Shown piece after piece: positions 50,512 through 61,979 of a stretch of 64,000 bases of DNA. Under the pieces are notes generated by a model that saw nothing but the letters and a program-made list of their open reading frames with translations, was not told the origin of the DNA and did not search any database. Source of the DNA: Melanopsichium pennsylvanicum (Eukaryota; Basidiomycota; Ustilaginomycetes; Ustilaginales); assembly GCA_900208305.1 (NCBI GenBank), contig OAPG01000003.1:992001-1056000 (forward strand). The letters are read 5' to 3'. The translations under genes were made by a program, and so were the position numbers. The first letter of the stretch is position 1. Each line of letters opens with the position of its first letter.

Positions 50512-53500
50512 GATTGCGTTAAGGAAGTGAAGCGACTAGGAAGATGAGAGGTGCGAAGGGAAGTCAGGTGGATGATAGGAGGGAGAAAGGGAAAACAGAT
50601 CAACTTGAGGGGCGGGTGAAGAAAGCGCTATTCTTGAAACAGGAGAGTGGGGAGTTACATCAAGTGAGTGTGATTGTAGCAAGGTGGCTTGTTTATATGG
50701 ATTCAGCGCAAATCACATCAAGCGGTAGAAGCCGAGGATGAAGAGGACAAAGCAGAGCATCTCTTGCGCCAAAGAGCGGGACAAGGAGAGAGAAGCTAGA
50801 ACTGTTGCTCAGCACATGAAGGCAGACGGTGCTGGACAAGATTAAGTCAATGCGGCGCATCAGCTGTACCCACAGTGCAACGACGGTGAGAGCAAGTTCA
50901 ACATGTGGATACAGCCTCCGAATTGACGGTGTCCAACAATGGGGCGACTGGGCTGCAAGGCAACATTAGCCGAATGTGAAAGCAATAAAGGGTGGGGGCA
51001 GAGCAAAGCATTGCATTGAGAGTATGGCGCAGTAGCGCTAATTGTGCAGCACCGCATCTCGTTAAGGCACGGCAACAAGAGGAGCACTCTGTTGAGCAGA
51101 TACAGCCGCGCCAGACCTGTCGGAGAGGAGGCCGAACATGAAGGATGACAGCGTGTCGCGGCACAAAATCAAGCTTCGAAAATGCGGAGACTCGTTTCGG
51201 TCGATCCGTCACGGGTGTCGAGCAAGTTGAATTCAAGGTGGGGGACTAAGCATGGCAAGAAAAGCAGCGCACTTTGGCTCGAGTTTTTTTTTTTTTTGAA
51301 CAAATGTACCACCAGGACCAAGCGGGGTTGGGCCTTTTGCTCCTACACCAAACTCTTTTGACTCCAACTCATGCCCAAATTTGAAAGCGGTGTTCAAATG
51401 GCTGCAGCCCGACAAATACGTTCTGTCTCTCTGCCTCTGGCTCTTCCAGAACAACCTCCTCACGCTCTCAGGGGTGCAAGAATGTACGACTGGCTAGTCG
51501 GGTGGCAGAGCAATTTCGGAATGAATACATATTTTTCAACATCATAAAAGGGTATTCCATGTCTCACAGGCGGAGTTGGAAAATTGGACACTTTGAAAGC
51601 AAAATGACATCGTAAAATTGCTTTTCTGCTTATTCTCCGCAAATCCTCGACTCCCTTTCTCCAACCGATTCAAAAATATGCCAACCAGATTCCTGCGATG
51701 ATCGCTTCGCTTTTCACCATCTTGCTGCTCAATCCATGCTGTACTGCGCCTCTGATTCTCTGTTCTGCGTTTTCCAAGCATATTCACTACCTTTCGCGCA
51801 TCCTTTCAGCCTTATGCAGATTCGTACAAAGACTTTGATGGAGCAAGCCCAGTCATTGCACATCCGCTATCGCACCCTCAGCCGAGCCAACAAAGCTCAA
51901 AACTTACCAGCATCTGTTCCCTACACAAGATGTGAACAGTGAACAAGAGGGGTCAGGTCAGCCGCGAGCAGAAGAGCTACACCGGTAAAATGGTCGTTGA
52001 CCCGCCGAATTGGATTCTGCCACGCTCTCTCGTTGCACCCTTGTCACCAGGAACGCTCAAGGTCGTGGTCCAAACCGAGCCATTCGCTTAATACTCTGAA
52101 TCACCAATATCCGAAAAACAACCCACTCGGACTGCTCTCGACCTGAGTCGGATTGCAGAGCGAAGCGGCAAGCCCTTTTGCCAACTCCTTTCTCAATTGT
52201 TGACTCTGAGCCTACTTAAGCTACAACTTCTTCAGAGTGGATTCACACCTACCTACAAAGTAGGATGCATTGCAATGCGGAGATACTCCGCAGCCTGGCT
52301 CCTAAAAAACCTGGTTCCCGTACGTGGTCCACCATTCGCCGGACGCAGAATCCATCGCGCAAAGGCCAAATTGCGGGGATGCGGAGAAGAGGCCAATTTT
52401 CTCATGCTCTTTTGCATTGCGCGCACAACTCTCGCTCTCTGAAATCCCGTTGCCACCCTCCTCAGTTCGTCTATGGCTCGGCAAATGCCACACTACCCGT
52501 TGCGACGCCCTGCACTCTGGCCAAAACAATCAGCAAGGGGGCAGAGCGTAAGGCTTCACTCGAGAGAATCGACATCAACCCTTCGCTGCCAAGCGGAGTG
52601 ATCCAGATCCGTGATACAAACTAGACCATAGAGCAGTCGCACCGTGTTATTCCGCAGGACACCAACATGCAGAGTCTCTGGCGACTGCGGTAAAGCAGAT
52701 TCCCACCTTCACAGCTTTGCATCGTGGCTTCGCGACATGGTACGCGGATGCCGCGCACCTTCGAACATGGCTCAACCCAGTGCATGTTTAGTTTCTCGGC
52801 GGCCCGGTCATGAGCACATAAGCACAAGCTGAGTACTTGCAAAAATGGCGTGGTTGCTGTGCCTCAGTGAGCTGAAACTGAACCATTACCGATTCGACAA
52901 CAAGACCACCCCGAATTTCTTGCCAATGCAATTCGCCTCTCTGCGATTGGACGAGGAAGGAGCTCCAAATCATCATTCATGTCGTGGCATGTGCCGGACG
53001 ATGCGGGATGATTTCGGCGCGCACCGCTCACCGAATTGTATATTTCTGCCGAGTCTGACCTATGCATGCGGAGAATTTGCCTTTCTAGCACACCGACTCA
53101 GGAGAAGCCTTTGAACCCATTAATGTGGCGCGTCGAGCATTGGTTGTCCCGCATCACCCACCGCCCACACTACATGCTTCTGCATGCAAGTCCCCTGACC
53201 CCTAAACTCCATGCCTTTTCCTGGCTTGCCAAGTCCTTACTGCAAACTTCGGTCCTGCGTAGCCTCCTCTAGGGCAGCCTCGGCGACTAAACATCAGGGA
53301 GGCACGGCGACTTTCTCCCAAGCAAAGAAGTGATGATTATCCAGCGTCCCCTACAAACGTCGATCGCCACAACGAAATGGTGGCACTCACAGTGTCAGGG
53401 CCCCGCGACAGCCTTCAACAATGACCTCGGGAACGGCAGTGGGGCAGCATCTTGTTCCTCCAAGCAAAACGTCTTGAATATACAGTATCAGCCCTTCCAA

Positions 53501-54396
53501 CTAGATTTCACCCTCCGATCTCAGTCGTAAAGGACCGAAGCGTAACGAGCATAAGTCAGACAGGCAGATATTTGGACCGTCTTTCTTGCTCTTCCATTCT
53601 CCAACTGCCTCAATTGTGGAACTCGTATCTGGTCAGACCGACGGGATGCGACTGTACCGCTGTCCGTAAAATTTTCCTTTTCCGTCGGCGCGATGCAGGC
53701 AGCACTGAATGGAGAATTTCTCCAGTTCGAAATCAGAACCCGCTTCGGCCGGTGAAAGACGTCATAGCGCAGCATCGCCAAGACTACTGACCTCTCAAGT
53801 CTGCTTCTCGCCTGCTTGCCGCTTGCCGCTGTTAGCTGTCACGGTGCGCCGCACCTTGGGTTCACACTATGGCCGCAGTCGCTAAGGGCATCAAGTGGAT
53901 CTCTGCGGCAGTCATCGGTGTGTTAATAGGCCGCTTTTGCCGAGCCTTGAAAAAAAAAACCCCTCATTGCTTGATTTCACGATGGTGACTGCGCGGTAGG
54001 CGTCGTATCTTGGCATCGGAACCAGCAATCTTTGATGTGTTGCTGAGCTGTGGTTTTGTTTTGTTCGGGGTTCTCTGAGACTCACAGATTAGCAGGCCCG
54101 TCAAAGCGAAGGCCTTGATCGTGCGCTGTGCTGTTTTGACATTTGAAGAAACATCGCTCAAAGTTCTCACACATCGACTGCACCTAAGTTCAACCCAGCG
54201 CTGTTGACTGCATCACAGACATTAAGAGATTACCATTCTTAGGAGAGGAAGACGGGAGAGGAAAAAAAAAGAAAAAAAAAAAAAAAAAAAGATGAATAAA
54301 TAGGGCTCATACCATTGCAAATGACAAAACAAACCAATTCTACACAGCACGTCTAATATGAATGGCGGCTTCAAGTAAGGAAGTGAACAACATCGA
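50512..54396. other. 3.9-kb gene-free region
   Basis: This lies between the sugar porter start and the lipase stop, both on the minus strand. It contains a T14 run at 51284-51297, an A-rich tract at 54262-54290 and one TACAGTA at 53481. Open frames of up to 119 codons on both strands show no domain. I found no transposon ends or RNA gene. Confidence 0.5.
54262..54290. repeat. A-rich homopolymer (A9-G-A19)
   Basis: A run of 9 A, one G and 19 A, about 110 bases beyond the lipase stop codon. On the lipase strand it is a T tract in the likely 3' untranslated region. Confidence 0.85.
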
Positions 54397-55863
54397 TCAT
54401 GTCCACCAGTGACGATTCGGCTTCTTGTACTGATTCTCGAGCAAGGTTTGCATATCTCTCTGCCTCTGCTTACCGAGGGTGAGGGAAGCATCGCTTGTAT
54501 CGAGCGACGTCATGACCGTCTCTACACTTGGGCTGCCCGGTTGACCCTTTGTTGGCTTCCCTTCAAATCTATCTTGCATCCATCTGATCGCCATGGGACA
54601 CCCAGTAAAGACCAGTACCACGTGGGCAGATAGTTTGTCCCGAACATAATCAATGCACGCTCCCTGGGAGCTCCAAGCGACCACTAGATCTTCGGTTGTC
54701 TTGTACGGTACCACTTCGTCGTGTAGCGACTGGTAGATCAGGCAAGGAACGGATGGAAAAAGCTCGTCGGTGCCCATTGCGTTTTCTGCTATAATCGACG
54801 CAGGAAGTGCGGCTGTTAGCAAATCTGGCGTATCGAAGTATGTACCCAAAACGTCTTTCATCGCAGAATCCTTCATAATGACGCGAAAGCTCTTGGTCAA
54901 AGCCATCTGTAAAGCTGCTTTTCCTGTCTTATTCGCATGTTGATCCAACCACTCTTGCAGATCCGGATACGCGTTGGCCAAACCTTGCACAACACCTACA
55001 ATCAATCCTGCACAAATCCCTTTATTCGTCCATTCAGCAATAGCTTTAAGATTGTTCGGAAGTCCACCCATGCTAGCCCCCACGAGATACTTTGTCAGAT
55101 CCGGAGCGTAGGATGGCTGAAGCTGTGCAGCCCAACCCACGGCGAGTGCTCCACCCGAGTAACCCCACATGGTGATCTTTGCAGCAAACTCTCCTGCTTG
55201 GTTCTTTGGGATGGCCAAAGGTTCAAAATTGAGTGCGGCTCTGATCGAATCCAAGAATGCATATCCGGACTGGTATCCAGCTCCAAATGCGCATGTTTCG
55301 CTCTCGTAATCGGGCACAATGGTAATCCAGCCCTTATCTAAACAGGGTGCGATGAAAATCTGTTCAGATGCAGCACCGAGGGCATCGTCATTGCCAGCTC
55401 GGAGAGCGTAACTTGTGCGAAAGTTGGTGCCGGCAGAATCACATTTGGCTCCATAGATCATGACTCTGTACTTGCCATCAGCGTCCAACGCGGCTGTGGA
55501 GGGCTTCAAGATGGTGAGAACGGTAACTTGGGGTGTCATACCATCTTGAGCTTTGGTCTTGTATGCGACTTGCCAAGCTTCAAGTGGGGGGTCGTCAAAC
55601 CCAGGGAAATATACCACTTCGATCTGTCGTGAACGGAGAATGGCTCCATTGGCGAGTCCGGAAAAGTTATCACTTCGTTCAAAGTAGAATGGGTCTTTTG
55701 CGGGAATGGGAATTCCATTTTTCTTGGAGAACAGCCTGCTCAGGCAAGTCGATAGATATGCGTGTAGCATTAGCTGCCAGCACAAGTGATCTACATCGGG
55801 ACGTGGTTGTACTTACCCCTTGAGACCTGCCAGGAACCCTTGAGCGTCGTTTGTTCGACCCAT
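54397..55863 (-). CDS. CalA-type lipase (secretory lipase family), two exons, no evident signal peptide
   Basis: The spliced model is exon 1 at 55863-55817 (MGRTNDAQGFLAGLK) and exon 2 at 55735-54397. The donor is GTAAGT, the acceptor GCAG, in phase 2, giving 461 residues. It is an alpha/beta hydrolase of the secretory lipase family, whose best known member is Candida antarctica (Moesziomyces) lipase A. The nucleophile elbow is 'WGYSGGA' at about residue 205. A likely acid residue is the Asp in 'LIYQSLHDEVVPY', and a likely His lies in 'LSAHVVLVFTG' near residue 398. Other family blocks are 'SYALRAGN', 'IVPDYES' and 'GASMGGLP'. Family members are normally secreted. Here the joined N-terminus is polar and lacks a hydrophobic signal, so the product may stay inside the cell, or the first exon is misplaced. 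A TATA-like element lies upstream. Confidence 0.85.
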
Positions 55864-55934
55864 GACTACGTATCGATGCACGTTTCCCGATGTTACGTGA
55901 TGTCGCGAACTGAGCTTCGCTTGAACAAGATTTT

Positions 55935-55942
55935 CTTAAATA
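55935..55942 (-). promoter_or_regulatory. TATA-like element of the lipase gene
   Basis: TATTTAAG on the minus strand, about 75 bases upstream of the ATG at 55863, a plausible core promoter position supporting the short first exon. Confidence 0.4.
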
Positions 55943-56570
55943 CCCTCAGGCCGACTCTGGACCGTCTACAAGGGTAAAAAAATATCTTGGATGTCAAAGA
56001 TGAAAGTAGGAGAATGTCGAGATGATGTTGGTCACGATGAAGGGAGAGATGATCATACAAACGAGCAAGACTATTTTAGCGACTATTACACTGATGTTGA
56101 GAGCAAGGTTCACGAGAGGACAGCAGCTCTATGTATCAGACTAAGCTCTACAGTACATACTATATGTATATAAATGACCAGCAAGAGGGTAGGAGGGTTA
56201 ATGGTATAAAGTTGAAATGTAAATCTCCCAGGGACCCTCAACTTCCCACCTGCACTACATGATAAAGCAATCCGGAAGCCAAAACCAGAGCAATAGGTCG
56301 TAGGAGGGTGAGGCGATGCCAGGAGCCAGCGAAATAGGACTCCGCGCTATGCGACATTCAGTATTAGTCTGGTGCTAGAGGAGGATACCAAACCTTATGC
56401 ACCGCGTCAATCATCACGCTTCAAAAGCTGTATCAAGTTTGTCTACCGCTTCACAGAATCACTAAAAAGCTTGATGTGCAAGGCATTTGATCATCTATCC
56501 GATCGACTTGCACGCGGGTGTCTTTGCATGCAAAAGCTGCCGTGCGGTCTAGCAATTCATGATTAGCAGG

Positions 56571-56586
56571 TACAGTAGATACTGTA
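56571..56586. repeat. Inverted pair TACAGTA-GA-TACTGTA
   Basis: Two 7-base arms are exact reverse complements around a 2-base spacer. This is the tightest instance of the noncoding TAC(A/T)GTA motif in the window. Confidence 0.7.
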
Positions 56587-57360
56587 CAGACTGAGGCATT
56601 ATCGTTCTAGTGCTTGTCTCATGTGGAAGCGAAAGCAACATTGGACCCTGAACTGTGAAAGCCTTTCCTAATTCGGACCTTGCGACAATGGTTTGGCAAA
56701 AACTTGACACTCCGAAACTGCAGTTTACCTATCTTCTATGCCTTCCTGCCGCGCAACCTCGTGGTCTCAAAATGTCCACACCATACTAGCCCCTAAATAG
56801 ATAGAGCGACCAGAGCTTGATGTGAGAGGCGTCTTTGCTTTAGCTCAAACTTTGATATCGCCTATTGCAGCAACGTATGAACGTGGCCTCTGTTGCGATA
56901 AAGGGGATGCGATTAGGCGACTCGGTTGGAGGGTGTTTCACTGTGTTAGATCTCTTTTGTGATAAAAGAAAAAAAATTGTGAGAGCGCTACTTTTCTCGT
57001 ACGAAATAAGTCATTCGGTGAGCGTGGGAACCGGTCCGAAGAAATTCTGATCTGCAGGGTGACGCTTTGGATGGCGCATGCCGCCCAATCAATCTCCAAC
57101 ACGGCATGTGCTCTGACGCTCTGAATCCCACACACTCTTTCTGTACTGTGTGATCACTGCAGCTGCATTCGCAATTCTGTGATTTTTATCGATCGGCTTT
57201 CTTGATTGCTTTGTATTGTGCTGGTCCATCTGAAAGGAGTTGTGATCTTCTCAAACCGTGACGACTTTGACGTGGCACATTTCACTTTACTTCTTTTACA
57301 CTTACCTCCTCTTCAACATCATATCTTGTGAAATCAACTTCCCACCCTAATTAAATCAAA

Positions 57361-57818
57361 ATGGCTTTCTTCGTTGTTGGTGACGTTATCGAATGTAAGT
57401 CTTTCGTTCAGACCTATGCCAAATGATGTTGCTTGGGAAGAGGAATGCGAGAAAATTGGATTGCTGACATCCACTGACCTTGCTTCCGAATATTGTTGAA
57501 ACTGTATCTTGGATGGGATTCGTAGACCGACCTTTCGGTGGCGACGTCAAGTCCGGCAAGATCGACAAGATCGACGTCAAGACTGGTGGTCACGTAAGTA
57601 CCTCTTCCACTCACCTTGATCTCATATGTATCTTCTACTTTGAAGCAACAACAGCCACCAAAGAATACACTTGGAATCATGCTTAGACGTTCTCACACAT
57701 CCATATTTTTGCTTCCTCTCGCTTCCCTTCATTTGTCTTGGTTTGACAGGTTGACATCAAGTACCACGTCAACGGCGAGGAGATCATCTCGACCCAAATT
57801 ATTGGCAAGAAGGCATAA
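57361..57818 (+). CDS. HVA1: Hva1/TUDOR-type small protein, three exons
   Basis: The exons are 57361-57394, 57526-57593 and 57750-57818. The first two introns begin with GTAAGT, and the acceptors are TAG and CAG. Phases agree (1, then 0), giving 56 residues. The protein begins 'MAFFVVGDVIEYRPFGG', continues through Lys/Asp-rich 'DVKSGKIDKI', and ends in 'NGEEIISTQIIGKKA'. The opening 'GD.IEYRPFGG...SGKI' and the alternating strands match the short hypervirulence-associated TUDOR domain proteins (DUF2945), named after Cryptococcus gattii HVA1. These are small cytosolic beta-barrel proteins of unclear function. The name reflects that origin and does not show a virulence role here. Because no exon exceeds 70 bases, the gene is invisible to plain ORF searches. 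The clean splice sites and A-rich start context (ATCAAAATGGC) support it. Confidence 0.78.
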
Positions 57819-58111
57819 GCCTGCCTGCCCGATCACAAGACAGCTTTGTTTTGACACCTCACCCTTAATCATATGCCGAATCAGACTTATTCATCAACTC
57901 GGCGAGAGCAGAGTCGGCCAGTCACTTACGGCCTTCAATCCTCGCCTCATTGCGCTTCGTTTGTTGCATAAATGTGAGCAACAATAAGGACAGCGTGGAA
58001 AAACACACATGCTGCAGCAGCAAATTATGAACGCGGCATGAGTAGGATGCGAAGAAAGAAGAGCATTGGACTATGTGCGCCAATTCTTGGATTTGTAAAA
58101 AGGGAGGCCCG
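57819..58111. other. Short convergent spacer
   Basis: 293 bases between the stop codons of the Hva1-type gene (+) and MTC1 (-), presumably 3' untranslated sequence of both. Confidence 0.6.
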
Positions 58112-59693
58112 TCATACAGCAGTCTCAGCGGACTCCTGTGCAGAAGAATGGTCGACCAACCCTTCCTTGGAAGACTTTGTACGACCTGACATGCGCCCCT
58201 GAACGTAATCCTGCCCAACGATGCTGAGAGCAGTTGAGAGCACATCGACGAGCGACTCTTCGACCCATTGATTCTCTTCAAAGGGCACATTCACTGTTTT
58301 TGTTTTTGTTTTGAACGCAAAATGGAAAAGGATCAGAAGGTGTGAGAAGCAAAGTCGAGTATCAACACGCGTGTGTGCTTTTGAAGAAAACAAATGCTAC
58401 GAGTCATCAAACTCGATGTCGTACTCACACCAGGAAGTTGGAACGGCCTGTGAAACGGTCTTATGACTCAACCCGTGCTGCGGATCTTTAAGGAGCACTA
58501 AGAAGAACAAGCTCTTGTGCACTTCTTCCGCTTCTTCGCCTGGTAGGTCCGCCAAGCATGCCTGAATCCTCACAAACACTGGACAGGTTGTGATCGGCAA
58601 ATCCGTCGCACCAGCTGCTTTAGTCGGAGGCGCTGCCACCTCATGCTGCTTGATACATTCGTCCAGGTTCACTTTGGCCATCTTGAAGGCGGCTGAGAAT
58701 CCTTCAACTGCATTGAGATCGCGTTCTTGCTCGTCGATGGCTACTGTCTTTGGTTTCGAGGCGCGAGTTTCGATCTGCGCCTTGTTGACAATCAGCTGCT
58801 GTTCGGTTCCGGATGAATCGACCTGTTCCATCACTTTTGCCAACACTTGGTAGGTCACATCGGAAATACCGTCGTACCCAATCATGTCGTGTGAGAGAGT
58901 GACTTGGATGATCTCATGCGCAGCAATGGGGGGAGCTACGGCGTTGACAATGTCTGTCCATCCGCGCTTGCCAACCTTGGTCACCTCCTCGCCTGTTTTC
59001 ATCGACCAGCATCGTGGGTCAAGTCAGAACAGAGAAGATATGATGGGTTAGCTAACCATTCAATTTGAACAGAAGCAAGACGGTGTGGCGAAGGCGAGTG
59101 TTGTACTTACCCCACTTTTCAAGACCAGCGTCCTTTACAAAACCACGAACGCCTTTTGCCAAGTCCCAACCTTTGCTTCCGAGCTCACGAGCTTGTTCAG
59201 CCTGCGTAGGGGCTCGTTTTTCCAACTCCTGTCTTGCCTGTTCGGCAAGCTTTGTTGCTTGCGAGAAGAGATTGCTACCCCATCCTGCCCATCCACCACC
59301 AGAGCCACCCGTGAAGTTTGAGGCTGGCAAGTTTGTTTCCTGAGCTACTTGCTCGGAGAATGCTGAGGTTTCACTAATGGCTGCAGAGGGCTTGATTTCC
59401 ATGTTTGCACTCGCCTCCAACGGCGCGGTAGTGGTGGGGACAGCAGGGGAACTACCATTCTTCCTTTGCGAGGCTCTGCTGCTGGAAGCCGCCCTGCTCT
59501 GCACCAAACTATCTAGATCGTCGAGAAGGCTCTGTGCATCTTCGGGTGCCTTTTGGGATCCAGTCTCTGTGGAGGTCGCAGCTGAGGTTTTGTCGGCAGG
59601 CTTGCGCGGAGGTTTAGTTGTGGGCGATTCTGTGCCGAGATTGTCGAGATCGGCAAGGAGGTCATCCACGTCTTTTCGATTTCGTCGACTCAT
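58112..59693 (-). CDS. MTC1: Mtc1 (maintenance of telomere capping protein 1 family), three exons
   Basis: The exons are 59693-59111, 58992-58429 and 58293-58112, with donors GTAAGT and GTGAGT and CAG acceptors. Phases 1 and 1 are consistent, and the product is 442 residues. The N-terminus 'DVDDLLADLDNL' followed by a second 'DAQSLLDDLDSL' repeat, the Gly/Trp motif 'GGGWAGWGSNLFSQATKLAEQARQ', and 'WVEESLVDVLSTALSIVGQDYVQGRM' near the C-terminus identify the Mtc1 family. In yeast, loss of Mtc1 is synthetically sick with a cdc13 telomere-capping mutant. The protein itself is linked to vesicles and the Golgi, so the telomere role may be indirect. Amphipathic Ala/Glu/Lys helices dominate the middle. 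It shares a 350-bp divergent promoter with the transporter gene. Confidence 0.88.
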
Positions 59694-60043
59694 TTTTCAA
59701 CGGCAAACCTTCGAATGTGTCACAGAGTGCGTAGAGTAGGTTAGGAAAAGTGAGTAGGGGAAGATGAATGGCGCCAATCGCATTGGAATGAACATAAGCA
59801 CAAAACCGAAATTTCACAGAAGCGGTCGAACCACGCGTTTGGAGGAGGATGATCCGTGCTACAAGAGAGATATACGAGAGGACCCTGAATCTCGGGATGC
59901 GAGCTTCTCCACAAAAGCAAGGCTAGTCAGTTGATAGTCTGTCGTTCTTCCCCTCTCTGTTCTACTGTATCTCCAGTAACACCACCAATCGCTGTCTGAG
60001 ACACGCTTGTGATAGTGCCAAAAAACCAGAGAGCACACAAAAG
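59694..60043. other. Divergent promoter of MTC1 and the MFS transporter gene
   Basis: 350 bases between two start codons. A TACTGTA motif at 59963 lies 75 bases upstream of the transporter start. No other element is recognised. Confidence 0.5.
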
Positions 60044-61792
60044 ATGCCGCAAGCAACAACCGCACCGCCTTCCGCCACGAGTGGCACGGTCACAACGCGG
60101 TTTCGTCTAGCATTACTCTGGATTCTTTTCTCGGCGACCAACTATGGCTATGGCATATCGGAATTAAACGCCCTTCAACCTATCCTCACATGTCACTCTC
60201 GCGATTCGACCATTACCGATCTTGTTCTTCCCATCGCCACTGGCTGTATTCCTCTCACCGAAAGCCAATTCGGGCTGGTTACCTCGCTATTCACCCTCGG
60301 TGGTTTGGTCTCGTCCTTCCTAATCTCGCCAGTGTCAAAGTCGTTGGGATGGGGTAGAAAAACGTGCATCACTTGGTCGTCAATTGCCGGAATCGCTGGT
60401 GGTAGTGTGCTCGGTCTCAGCTCGGGCATCGGGGGCTTGGGGATGGGTCGATTCTTTCAAGGGCTGGGAAGCGGAATCGGCGTAGTCATGGTACCCATCT
60501 TTCTCAACGAGATCTCCCCCGTCGCGTTGAAAGGGAATATCGGCGTGCTCAATCAATTTTCTATTGTGCTAGGCATCTTTGTCGCACAGGCGATTGGAGC
60601 GAGCTGGCTGGGAAGTGACGGAAAATATTGGCGAGCGGTGCCGTTGACATCGGGATTGGTGTCTTTGCTACAATTAGTCGCAACTTATAGTGTGGGACTG
60701 GAGAGTCCCGGTTGGTTAGAGGGGGAAGGCAAGGCGGTGGTCGGATCTGGGACCGTGGCAAGAGACAGGGCGGATGAGATCAGATCCATGCTATGGTCGG
60801 CGAAAGAGGTGCAGAGCTGGAAGGAAGGAAGATCGTCAGGTGGAGCCAGGACTGATGAGGAGAGGCAGGGGCTGTTGGCTGGTGATAGTGAATATGAAGA
60901 TACAAATAGCACTGCAAACAGATCGAGCGAGAGGCATCAAGTTGGGCTCATGGGCCTGTTCAAGGATCCGGAAGTTAAACCTGGAGCCATCCTGATCGTT
61001 CTCACCCAGTTGGGCCAGCAACTGAGCGGTATTGTAAGTCTTGCTCGCCCCTATATCGTTCTGCAAACATTCGACCGGTCACTCGATCGCAATCCGACTC
61101 ACCTTTTTTTTTTTTCCTGACCCTCATCTCTTCATTCTGACAATCCAGAACGCGGTGCTGTATTACAGCGTCGGAATCCTGGGCAGCATCCTCCCCGCCC
61201 TCGCTGGCTCCATTGGTATCCTCATCACCGTCATCAACATCATCATGACCTTCCCACCCATCTACCTTATCGACGAACATCGTGTTGGGCGTAAGAGTCT
61301 CATGGTGGGGTCAGCCATTGTCATGTCCGTTGCCTCTGCACTTCTTGGTGCTGGCATCGTGTATGGCTACAAGATGATCAGTGCGAGTTGTATGATCTTG
61401 ATGGTTGCAGGGTTCTCTTTTGGATTGGGACCGATTCCTTTTGTCATTCTTCCCGAGCTTGTGCCTTCTAGAGTGAGTCAATGTACTCTTACCTTCTTCT
61501 CGTCATGATGATGCATACAACTGACCCACCCATTCGAAATTCTTTTTCCGAATCCTATCGCTGCTTCGTCGTGATTGCGAAAATGCAGGCAGTTTCAACT
61601 GCAACTTCGTTAGGACTCACTTTGAATTGGACAGCAAACTTTCTCGTAGGCTCAGCTTTCCTTCCCGTCAAAAACATGCTCGCAAGCTACGATCAAAACC
61701 ACACCGGAGGCGCCGTTTTCTACATTTTTTCGCTCACCAACCTCATCACGGCCATCGTCGTCGCTCGAATGTACCGTTACAATCCAGAGTGA
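60044..61792 (+). CDS. MFS transporter of the sugar porter superfamily, vacuolar type, three exons
   Basis: The exons are 60044-61033, 61149-61472 and 61589-61792. Both introns are phase 0 with GTAAGT/CAG and GTGAGT/CAG borders, and the product is 505 residues. About twelve membrane helices are present. Sugar-porter features are 'GYGISELNAL' in helix 1, 'SLGWGRKT' between helices 2 and 3, 'GRFFQGLGSGIGVVMVPIFLNEISP', 'QLGQQLSGI' joined to 'NAVLYYSVGIL' in helix 7, and 'DEHRVGRKSLMVGS'. The C-terminal PETKG motif of plasma-membrane hexose carriers is missing. The central loop (about residues 225-305) is long and charged. These features recall fungal Vps73/YBR241C-type vacuolar transporters rather than classical Hxt proteins. 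The substrate is unknown. The internal junction of helix 7 across the first intron supports the splicing. Confidence 0.87.
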
Positions 61793-61979
61793 AACCTTTT
61801 TCTCTCTCATATATCCTTCAATCGATACTCGCTGTCTCTCTTTTGCAATCAACAATGCTAACGTAGAATCGGTTTGAAATTGCACGCAACTCGTGGATGC
61901 TGTCTAACCTAACCTGGGTTCAAAAACGATAATAACGAATGAAAAATGGACAAAAATGAGATTTGGTGAAGCACTCTTC
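61793..61979. other. Short convergent spacer
   Basis: 187 bases separate the stops of the transporter gene (+) and BLM10 (-), so their transcripts are likely to overlap. Confidence 0.6.

Larger units (their letters stand above)
55864..57360. other. Divergent intergenic region, 1.5 kb
   Basis: This is the upstream region of the lipase (-) and the Hva1-type gene (+). Three TAC(A/T)GTA motifs are at 56149, 56571 and 56580. The latter two form an inverted pair with a 2-base spacer. No gene is seen. Confidence 0.5.

Noticed and set aside
53870..53988. Short frame starting MAAVAKGIKW with a possible membrane helix
   Set aside because: Only 39 codons, ending after an A-run; no splice partner or family could be recognised.
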